Assembly: GCA_002083595.1 (NCBI GenBank)
Contig: MSXT01000081.1
Span: 942 to 8,019 of the forward strand
From: Proteobacteria bacterium ST_bin16
GTDB lineage: Bacteria; Pseudomonadota; Gammaproteobacteria; Burkholderiales; Nitrosomonadaceae
Direction: 5' to 3'
DNA: 7,078 bases
Positions within the stretch are counted from its first letter, which is position 1; every line of letters starts with the position of its first letter. Below are positions 1 through 5,578 of the stretch, piece by piece. Both the position numbers and the translations under genes were made by a program. The notes under the pieces are model-generated. The model was not told the DNA's origin. It did no database searches and was given only the letters and a program-made list of their open reading frames with translations.

Positions 1-69
1 GAGGGAGTGAGTACCGCGCAACAAAGCAATTCGCTCGTGCAGTTAATTAATCAGCGCTTCCCTAGGTAA
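1..69 (+). CDS. Possible 3' end of an unidentified plus-strand gene
   Basis: Reading from base 1 in the first frame gives 22 codons without a stop, ending in a TAA at 67-69. The C-terminal residues read STAQQSNSLVQLINQRFPR. No family is recognisable from so short a piece. The support is contextual: 36 nt further on lies a terminator hairpin with T-rich flanks on both strands, as expected between converging genes, and htpX converges on it from the other side. A second plus frame (bases 3-50) also stays open until a TAA at 48-50, so the frame choice is uncertain. It could equally be non-coding. Confidence 0.3.
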   Translation, partial: EGVSTAQQSNSLVQLINQRFPR

Positions 70-104
70 CGCAGTTTTATAACGTTACCCGGCACCATAA
101 AAGC

Positions 105-140
105 AAAACGCCGTACCAGTCTCTACCGGTACGGCGTTTT
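105..140. terminator. Bidirectional intrinsic terminator downstream of htpX
   Basis: A perfect 13-bp inverted repeat (AAAACGCCGTACC at 105-117 and GGTACGGCGTTTT at 128-140) encloses a 10-nt loop. On the minus strand the stem runs into TTTTGCTTTTAT, and on the plus strand into TTTTATTA, so it can stop transcription from both directions. It begins 33 nt after the htpX stop codon and is the only strong intrinsic terminator in the window. It is therefore the likely end of the htpX transcript, and possibly also of a gene entering from the left edge. Confidence 0.85.
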
Positions 141-173
141 ATTATCAGTGACGGAGATATGTGCGCTACAGAT

Positions 174-1055
174 TTAGCGTTGCGTTTCGAGTGCCGCGAT
201 TCTTTCTTCCAGCGGCGGATGCGACATGAATAAGCGCGAAAATCCATTGCTGCCACCGGAAATACCGAAAGCGGCCAATTGATTAGGTAAATGCGCCGGT
301 TCATGAATCATCTGCAAACGCCGTAGCGCGGCAATCATTTTTGTTCTTCCGGCCAGGCTGGCGCCGCCCGCATCGGCGCGAAACTCACGCTGACGGCTAA
401 ACCACATAACGATAATACTGGCCAACACACCGAGCACAATTTCGGCAACGATGTTGGTAATCCAAAAGGCGGGGCCATGTCCTTCTTCTGTTTTGAAAAT
501 GACACGATCGACGGTATGGCCGATAACGCGCGACAGGAAAATGACAAATGTATTGACGACGCCTTGGATCAACGCCAGGGTTACCATATCGCCGTTGGCA
601 ATATGACTGACTTCATGCGCCAGCACAGCCTCGGCTTCATCCTGACTCATGTTGTTGAGAAGACCGGTGCTCACCGCGACGAGCGCATCGTTTCGTGACA
701 TGCCGGTGGCGAATGCATTGACGTCCGGCGCATCGTAAATAGCCACTTCCGGCATACCGATCCCAGCCGCTGCCGCCTGGCGTTGTACCGTAGCTACCAG
801 CCAATGTTCTTGCGCATTTCGTGGCATTTCGATGACTTGAGCGCCGGTGAAACGTTTTGCTGTCCATTTGGACAAGGCAAGCGACATGAATGAGCCGCCA
901 AAGCCGAATACTGCTGCGAATATCAGCAGGGAGTTGATATTCAGACCGGTTCCTTGCGCATCGAGGATTTTTTCAACACCAAGCAATCGCAATGTGATGC
1001 TTAGAACAACAACAATGGCCAAATTTGTTGCTAAAAAAAGAAGAATTCTTTTCAT
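174..1055 (-). CDS. htpX: HtpX, membrane-bound zinc metalloprotease (M48B family)
   Basis: A 293-residue inner-membrane protease, the same length as E. coli HtpX. In the family it degrades misfolded or damaged membrane proteins alongside FtsH. Two hydrophobic segments lie at about residues 4-25 and 37-61, followed by a cytoplasmic domain with the zinc motif HEVSH (H147, E148, H151) and two more hydrophobic stretches (about 157-178 and 195-220). E224, in REFRADAGGA, is the expected third zinc ligand, and the C-terminal SHPPLEERIAAL motif is also typical. The active site is complete. The ATG at 1053-1055 is supported by a GGAG Shine-Dalgarno 7 nt upstream (1063-1066). The gene is separated from ftsB by 182 nt, has its own candidate heat-shock promoter, and ends before a strong terminator, so it is probably a monocistronic unit. 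Confidence 0.97.
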   Translation of the reverse strand: MKRILLFLATNLAIVVVLSITLRLLGVEKILDAQGTGLNINSLLIFAAVFGFGGSFMSLALSKWTAKRFTGAQVIEMPRNAQEHWLVATVQRQAAAAGIGMPEVAIYDAPDVNAFATGMSRNDALVAVSTGLLNNMSQDEAEAVLAHEVSHIANGDMVTLALIQGVVNTFVIFLSRVIGHTVDRVIFKTEEGHGPAFWITNIVAEIVLGVLASIIVMWFSRQREFRADAGGASLAGRTKMIAALRRLQMIHEPAHLPNQLAAFGISGGSNGFSRLFMSHPPLEERIAALETQR

Positions 1056-1104
1056 TCTTTTACTCCATGGTATTTATCGAATACAAAACAAGACTGGTAT
1101 TGAT

Positions 1105-1130
1105 ATATGAATTTCTCATCGCTTTTCAAG
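1105..1130 (-). promoter_or_regulatory. Candidate sigma32 (heat-shock) promoter for htpX
   Basis: On the minus strand, CTTGAAA (1130-1124) exactly matches the sigma32 -35 consensus. After an 11-nt spacer comes ATTCATAT (1112-1105), which fits the second half (CATNT) of the -10 consensus CCCCATNT but lacks the leading Cs. The implied transcription start near 1098 would give a leader of about 43 nt before the htpX ATG. In E. coli htpX is a known heat-shock gene, which makes the match in this location meaningful. The promoter is predicted from pattern only. Confidence 0.55.
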
Positions 1131-1156
1131 CAAATTATAGTTAAAATTTTCTGATT

Positions 1157-1198
1157 AAGCCGGGTGATTGCAAGTGAATTGATGCCGCTGCCCGGCTT
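1157..1198. terminator. Inverted repeat in the ftsB-htpX gap, possible weak terminator
   Basis: AAGCCGGG (1157-1164) and CCCGGCTT (1191-1198) form an 8-bp GC-rich stem around a 26-nt loop, about 40 nt past the ftsB stop. The position suits termination of the pyrG-eno-ftsB transcript. On the minus strand, however, the stem is followed by AATCAGAAAATTTT and not directly by a T run, and the loop is long, so termination would be inefficient. The better T-rich flank (TTGGTTTT) is on the plus strand, where no gene is seen. Confidence 0.35.
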
Positions 1199-1237
1199 GG
1201 TTTTAGGTGCGCAATTTTCTGAAGAGTTCGCGGAAAT

Positions 1238-1546
1238 TTATTGCGCAGGATTCGATTGCGTGGATTTGGGCTGGGTATTTCTGACGATCTGAAAGAGAAT
1301 CTCGCCTTCTTTGATCATGCCCAAGTCGCTACGGGCACGTTCTTCAATGGCTTCAAGTCCTTGTTTCAGATCGTTGACTTCGGCTTCGAGCATGTTGTTA
1401 CGATTCTGCAACTGCACATTCTCCGCCCGTGCCGCAACAACCTCCTGATCTACTTGCCAAACCCTCAGCCAGCTTGCTTTTCCAAGCCATAATGGGTATT
1501 GCATTGCAGCAATGGCGACGAACAGGAGGAAACTCAATAGCTTCAT
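1238..1546 (-). CDS. ftsB: FtsB, divisome coiled-coil protein
   Basis: A 102-residue bitopic membrane protein (E. coli FtsB has 103). It has a short cytoplasmic N-terminus, one membrane segment at about residues 3-20 ending in the family pattern MQYPLWLGK, a periplasmic coiled coil at about 30-70 rich in E, Q, N and L, and the conserved ERARSDLGMIKEGE stretch at 69-82. FtsB forms a complex with FtsL and FtsQ and helps to activate septal wall synthesis by FtsWI. The start ATG (1544-1546) shares one base with the eno stop (TAATG), and no Shine-Dalgarno is visible before it. Translation is therefore probably coupled to eno by termination and re-initiation. An ispD gene often follows ftsB in related genomes, but here there is a 182-nt gap and then htpX. 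Confidence 0.95.
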   Translation of the reverse strand: MKLLSFLLFVAIAAMQYPLWLGKASWLRVWQVDQEVVAARAENVQLQNRNNMLEAEVNDLKQGLEAIEERARSDLGMIKEGEILFQIVRNTQPKSTQSNPAQ

Positions 1547-2829
1547 TATTTGAGTTGGTAAAATGCTCTCCGGCCGGCGTAGCTGGCCAAATCTCCCAAA
1601 TCCTCTTCAATCCGCAACAGTTGATTGTATTTGGCGAGACGATCGGAACGGGACAGCGAACCGGTTTTAATTTGCAGAGCATTTGTAGCGACTGCAATGT
1701 CAGCGATGGTGGTATCTTCGGTTTCGCCGGAGCGGTGCGAAATGACGGCTGTGTAACCGGCGCATTTCGCCATTTCTATGGCGGCAAAGGTTTCGGTCAA
1801 GGTGCCAATCTGATTCACTTTGATCAAGATGGAATTGGCGATATTGCGTTTAATGCCTTCCTGCAGAATTCTGGTATTGGTCACAAAGATATCGTCACCG
1901 ACCAATTGGATTGATTTGCCCAATTTCTCGGTCAGCAATTCCCAACCGTTCCAGTCAAGTTCGCTCATACCGTCTTCGATCGTGATAATCGGGTATTTAT
2001 CCACCCACGACGCCAGGTAATCCGTAAACTGCGCGGATGTCAGCTGCAGACCTTCGGATCCTAAATGGTATTTACCATCGTGGTAAAACTCCGAACTGGC
2101 GCAGTCTATACCGATGGCAACATCTTTACCCGGTTGATACCCTGCTTGATCGATGGCTTGCACGATCAACTGCAAAGCGGCTTCATTACTTTCCAGATTG
2201 GGCGCAAATCCGCCTTCATCGCCGACGGTTGTGGGCATGCCTTTATCATTGATGAGTTTCTTTAACGTGCTGAAAACTTCCGCGCCGCAGCGGATCGCAT
2301 CGCGAAAATTGGCAATTCCCAGCGGAACGATCATGAATTCCTGCATATTGATATTGTTGTTGGCATGCGCGCCGCCATTGATCAAGTTCATCATTGGCAC
2401 CGGCATCGACATCGAAGCCGCGCCACCGAGGTAACGGTACAGCGGCAAGCCGGATTCTTCCGCAGCCGCTTTGGCAACCGCGAGAGATACCGCCAGAATC
2501 GCATTGGCGCCGAGTCTGGATTTGTTTTCGGTGCCGTCCAGATTGATCAGTTCTTGATCGATAAAGCTTTGATCGATGGCATCCAATCCCATCAGTGTTT
2601 CGGAAATTTCGGTATTCACATTCTCCACGGCTTTCAGCACGCCTTTGCCCGAATAGCGCTGCGCATCGCCATCGCGTAATTCCATCGCCTCCCGGGTGCC
2701 GACGGATGCGCCGGAAGGAACCGAGGCGCGTCCGAGCACGCCGGATTCCAGCAACACATCCGCTTCAATGGTTGGATTACCGCGAGAATCCAGAATCTCG
2801 CGGGCGATGACATCTACTATTGCACTCAT
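1546..2829 (-). CDS. eno: Enolase (phosphopyruvate hydratase)
   Basis: A 427-residue enolase (E. coli 432), interconverting 2-phosphoglycerate and phosphoenolpyruvate in the cytoplasm. The whole active site is present: the mobile loop SGAS (40-43), GTREAMELRDGD (44-55), H155 in NGGAHANN, catalytic E205 in GDEGGFAP, metal ligands D242, E285 (IEDGM) and D312 (GDDIFVTN), the catalytic base K337 (IKVNQIGT), the SHRSGET loop (364-370) and substrate-binding K388. The start at 2827-2829 has an AGGGAA Shine-Dalgarno (2838-2843) at about 8-10 nt. It lies 100 nt after pyrG with no terminator between, so read-through from pyrG is likely, perhaps helped by a weak promoter in the gap. It overlaps ftsB by one base. 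Confidence 0.99.
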   Translation of the reverse strand: MSAIVDVIAREILDSRGNPTIEADVLLESGVLGRASVPSGASVGTREAMELRDGDAQRYSGKGVLKAVENVNTEISETLMGLDAIDQSFIDQELINLDGTENKSRLGANAILAVSLAVAKAAAEESGLPLYRYLGGAASMSMPVPMMNLINGGAHANNNINMQEFMIVPLGIANFRDAIRCGAEVFSTLKKLINDKGMPTTVGDEGGFAPNLESNEAALQLIVQAIDQAGYQPGKDVAIGIDCASSEFYHDGKYHLGSEGLQLTSAQFTDYLASWVDKYPIITIEDGMSELDWNGWELLTEKLGKSIQLVGDDIFVTNTRILQEGIKRNIANSILIKVNQIGTLTETFAAIEMAKCAGYTAVISHRSGETEDTTIADIAVATNALQIKTGSLSRSDRLAKYNQLLRIEEDLGDLASYAGRRAFYQLK

Positions 2830-2858
2830 GCTACATTTTCCCTGTTGTTAAGTGGTTG

Positions 2859-2887
2859 TTTATATTTTTGGTATGACGGGCGGTAAT
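2859..2887 (-). promoter_or_regulatory. Weak candidate promoter for eno-ftsB
   Basis: On the minus strand TATAAA (2864-2859) matches five of six bases of the sigma70 -10. At a 17-nt spacer the -35 position holds ATTACC (2887-2882), which matches TTGACA at only three bases. It would start a transcript about 23 nt before the eno ATG. The rest of the pyrG-eno gap shows no stronger candidate. Confidence 0.25.
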
Positions 2888-2920
2888 TTCTAGTCTTTTT
2901 AGCTGCGCTGCCGGTAATTT
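2881..2920. repeat. Short direct repeat in the pyrG-eno gap
   Basis: CGGTAATTT occurs at 2881-2889 and again at 2912-2920, 31 bp apart, which is about three helical turns. Both copies are followed within a base by TCT. The left copy covers the putative -35 of the eno promoter. It may be a regulator site pair, but a 9-bp AT-rich repeat can also arise by chance. Confidence 0.3.
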
Positions 2921-2929
2921 TCTGTTGAG

Positions 2930-4606
2930 TTAACTGGTCCGTACGGCATGTATTTTTTCATCTCCGGCGTGCTGGTGCTCATGAGCAAAATGAATCGCCG
3001 CCTGAACATAGGACTTGAATAGCGGGTGACCTAACCGGGGTGTGGAGGTGAATTCGGGATGAAATTGACAGCCCAGAAACCAGGGGTGATCTGTTTCAGG
3101 GAGCTCAATCATTTCACACAAATTCTCTTCCTTGGAAAAACCGCTAATACAAAGTCCCGCTTTTTCTAATTTGGGAATATAAAAGCTATTGACTTCATAG
3201 CGATGACGATGACGTTCGATAATAGTATCCGCGCCGTAGGCTTTCCAAGCGAGCGAATCCTTCTGCAAAATACATTCCTGTCCGCCCAAGCGCATACTGC
3301 CGCCGATATCGGAATTTTCGTCGCGCGTTTCAATTAAACCATCGCGAGTCCGCCATTCGGTGATCAAACCGATGACCGGGTAGGGGGTGTCAGGATTAAA
3401 TTCAGTGCTGTGCGCGCCTTTCATGCCGGTTTTATTGCGTGCATATTCAATCACCGCCAATTGCATGCCCAGGCAAATGCCCAAATACGGAATGCGGTGG
3501 GTACGGGCAAAATTGATCGCCATGATTTTGCCTTCCACGCCGCGTTTGCCAAAACCGCCGGGGACCAGAATGGCATTCATATCGATCAAGCAATCCGTGC
3601 CTTCTTTTTCGATATTTTCTGAATCGATATAGACGATGTTAATCCGGCTGTTGGTATGAATCCCCGCGTGAATTAAAGCTTCGGAAAGCGATTTGTAGGA
3701 TTCGGTTAAATCGACATACTTGCCGACAATGGCAATCGTGACGGTATGCTTCGGATGTTCCAGCGCATATACCAATTTCTTCCACACGCTCAAATCAGCC
3801 GGTTTTGCCAGAATACTCAATTTGTGGCAAATGATTTCGTCGAGCATTTGCTCATGCAGCAAGCCAGGAATCTTATAGATACTGTCGACATCGATGGCGG
3901 AGATAACGGCTTCTTCTTGAACATTAGTAAAAAGCGCAATTTTTCTGCGTTCTTCCTTGGGTACTTCACGATCCGAGCGGCATAGCAATACGTCCGGCTG
4001 GATGCCGATTTCGCGCAACTCCTTGACCGAATGCTGCGTGGGTTTGGTTTTCAATTCACCGGCCGATCCGATATAAGGCAGTAAAGTGAGGTGAATAAAA
4101 CAGGTATCCGTGCGCGGATTTTGCACCGCCATCTGCCGGATGGCTTCCAGAAACGGTAGCGATTCAATATCGCCAACCGTGCCGCCGATTTCGATAATCG
4201 CAACTTGCGCATCACCTACGCCCATCTGAATATAGCGCTTGATCTCATCGGTGATATGCGGGATCACTTGCACCGTGCCGCCGAGGTAATCGCCGCGTCT
4301 TTCCTTGCGGATCACACTTTCGTAGATTTGCCCGGTAGTGAAGTTATTATGCCGTGTCATTCGCGTGCTGATAAAACGCTCGTAATGCCCCAGATCCAGG
4401 TCGGTTTCAGCACCGTCTTCCGTGACAAATACTTCGCCATGCTGGAACGGGCTCATGGTGCCGGGATCCACATTAATGTACGGATCCAGCTTAAGCATCG
4501 TCACTTTAAGCCCGCGCGACTCCAGCAACGCACCTAGAGATGCAGCGGCAATTCCTTTGCCCAGAGAAGAAACAACACCGCCAGTCACAAAGACATACTT
4601 GGTCAT
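2930..4606 (-). CDS. pyrG: CTP synthase (glutamine-hydrolysing)
   Basis: A 558-residue CTP synthase (E. coli 545), making CTP from UTP, ATP and glutamine. The N-terminal synthetase domain (about 1-270) opens with the P-loop TGGVVSSLGKGIAAASLG (8-25) and carries DLDLGHYERF (69-78) and the magnesium-site segment IIEIGGTVGDIES (137-149). The C-terminal class I glutamine amidotransferase domain (from about 290) has the oxyanion strip PGGFGKRG, nucleophile C378 in YLGICLGMQ, and H516 and E518 in QFHPEFTSTP, so the triad is intact. The C-terminus (HEHQHAGDEKIHAVRTS) is a variable tail. The start at 4604-4606 gives the canonical MTKYVFVTGG but has no clear Shine-Dalgarno. It overlaps the stop of a possible leader ORF (ATGA). 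It sits upstream of eno in a conserved proteobacterial neighbourhood. Confidence 0.99.
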   Translation of the reverse strand: MTKYVFVTGGVVSSLGKGIAAASLGALLESRGLKVTMLKLDPYINVDPGTMSPFQHGEVFVTEDGAETDLDLGHYERFISTRMTRHNNFTTGQIYESVIRKERRGDYLGGTVQVIPHITDEIKRYIQMGVGDAQVAIIEIGGTVGDIESLPFLEAIRQMAVQNPRTDTCFIHLTLLPYIGSAGELKTKPTQHSVKELREIGIQPDVLLCRSDREVPKEERRKIALFTNVQEEAVISAIDVDSIYKIPGLLHEQMLDEIICHKLSILAKPADLSVWKKLVYALEHPKHTVTIAIVGKYVDLTESYKSLSEALIHAGIHTNSRINIVYIDSENIEKEGTDCLIDMNAILVPGGFGKRGVEGKIMAINFARTHRIPYLGICLGMQLAVIEYARNKTGMKGAHSTEFNPDTPYPVIGLITEWRTRDGLIETRDENSDIGGSMRLGGQECILQKDSLAWKAYGADTIIERHRHRYEVNSFYIPKLEKAGLCISGFSKEENLCEMIELPETDHPWFLGCQFHPEFTSTPRLGHPLFKSYVQAAIHFAHEHQHAGDEKIHAVRTS

Positions 4607-4659
4607 GAGCGGTTATCGCAATGAGAAAAAATCATGAGATTGGTAAAATTGAATTGCAT
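4603..4659 (-). CDS. Possible 18-codon leader ORF upstream of pyrG
   Basis: In the 84-nt gap between the kinase gene and pyrG an ATG at 4657-4659 opens a frame encoding MQFNFTNLMIFSHCDNRS. Its TGA (4603-4605) overlaps the pyrG ATG as ATGA. This geometry is typical of translational coupling, and pyrG has no visible Shine-Dalgarno of its own. Against it, the leader's own GGAG lies only 2 nt before its ATG, which is too close to work well, and open frames this short are common by chance. An internal ATG at codon 9 gives a shorter version. No known leader peptide is recognised. Confidence 0.25.
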   Translation of the reverse strand: MQFNFTNLMIFSHCDNRS

Positions 4660-4690
4660 GGCTCCGAGCGGATAGGGAATCCAGTATTTA

Positions 4691-5575
4691 TTAACGAATT
4701 TCAGCGAGTAAGGTATTGATCGTTTGTTCAGTTTGATGCCGGTAGCTGCTACCAAAAAGATTCAAATGATTAAGAATGTGATAGAGGTTATAAACCAATT
4801 TGCGGATATTATAACCGGAATCCAATGGATAATCATACCGGTAAGCAGAATAAAAATCGGCAGGGAAACCGCCGAAAAGTTCGGTCATGGCGATATCCGC
4901 TTCCCGGTCACCATAATAAACCGCCGGATCAAATAATACCGGAATTCCGTTGCCGTCATAAGCATAATTGCCACTCCATAGATCGCCATGTAGCAGCGCA
5001 GGAAGCGGCGTTGCATCGGGAAAAAATTTATCCAGATCGGTCAATAATTGTTCCCCGAGCTTTTGCAGCTTGCCATTATGTCCATTAGTTTTGGCCAGAT
5101 CCAATTGAAAACCCAGCCGCTGCGTACGCCAGAAATTGATCCAGTCTGAGGACGGTGTATTGATTTGCGGGGTTTGCCCGATGGTGTTGTCGCGCACCCA
5201 GCCAAATTGTTTTGCAGTCGTGCGATGCATGGCGGCCAATTGCCTGCCTAAATCCGCTGCATTGCCACGCATACCGCTATTTAAATCGAGATATTCCAGA
5301 ACCAGCCATGCGGCGCGGTCATTTTGACCGTAACAAACAGGCAACGGAACACGCAATGTTTGCGACTGATGAATTTCCATAAGGCCGGCGGCTTCAGCCT
5401 CGAACATTGGGAGGTTGTTAGGTGTATTGAGTTTGACAAAATAGCGTTGCGCGCCATCCGTAATGCAATACGTCTGATTGATACAGCCGCCGCCAATCGA
5501 GCGTGATTCTTTTACATTGAAAAGCGCATTTGTGACGGTGGAAATTTGTGCACTGATGTCATGCCATACGTGCAT
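4691..5575 (-). CDS. Fructosamine/ketosamine-3-kinase family protein
   Basis: A 294-residue member of the FN3K family (E. coli YniA type, about 286 residues), which has an aminoglycoside-phosphotransferase-like kinase fold. Family members phosphorylate ketosamine adducts such as fructosyl- or ribulosyl-lysine on the sugar, making them unstable so that the protein amine is freed. Visible features are the nucleotide loop GGGCINQTY (28-36), the ATP lysine K48 in YFVKLN, the hinge-like WLVLEYLDL (90-98), the catalytic loop LLHGDLWSGN with D198 and N203, and metal-binding D216 in LFDPAVYYGDREADIAM. All key residues are present. The start at 5573-5575 lies 3 nt after the argH stop, so the two genes are probably co-transcribed and translationally coupled. 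The Shine-Dalgarno is weak. C31 in the P-loop is notable. The precise substrate cannot be told from sequence. Confidence 0.92.
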   Translation of the reverse strand: MHVWHDISAQISTVTNALFNVKESRSIGGGCINQTYCITDGAQRYFVKLNTPNNLPMFEAEAAGLMEIHQSQTLRVPLPVCYGQNDRAAWLVLEYLDLNSGMRGNAADLGRQLAAMHRTTAKQFGWVRDNTIGQTPQINTPSSDWINFWRTQRLGFQLDLAKTNGHNGKLQKLGEQLLTDLDKFFPDATPLPALLHGDLWSGNYAYDGNGIPVLFDPAVYYGDREADIAMTELFGGFPADFYSAYRYDYPLDSGYNIRKLVYNLYHILNHLNLFGSSYRHQTEQTINTLLAEIR

Positions 5576-5578
5576 GTT

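Noticed and set aside
1061..1069. Two-codon mini-ORF (ATG GAG TAA) just before htpX
   Set aside because: The ATG overlaps the htpX Shine-Dalgarno by chance, and a two-codon frame gives no evidence of function.
1134..1139. Perfect TATAAT on the minus strand upstream of htpX
   Set aside because: At 16-18 nt spacing the -35 position has CGGCTT-like sequence with almost no match to TTGACA, and the region is AT-rich. It may contribute, but the sigma32-like site is better supported.
1429..1914. 161-codon open frame on the plus strand antisense to eno and ftsB
   Set aside because: It lies wholly opposite two well-identified conserved genes, its product resembles no family, and it has no convincing ribosome binding site or separate context. 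It is a codon-usage shadow.
4205..4537. 110-codon open frame on the plus strand antisense to pyrG
   Set aside because: Fully opposite the conserved pyrG synthetase domain and unrecognisable as a protein.
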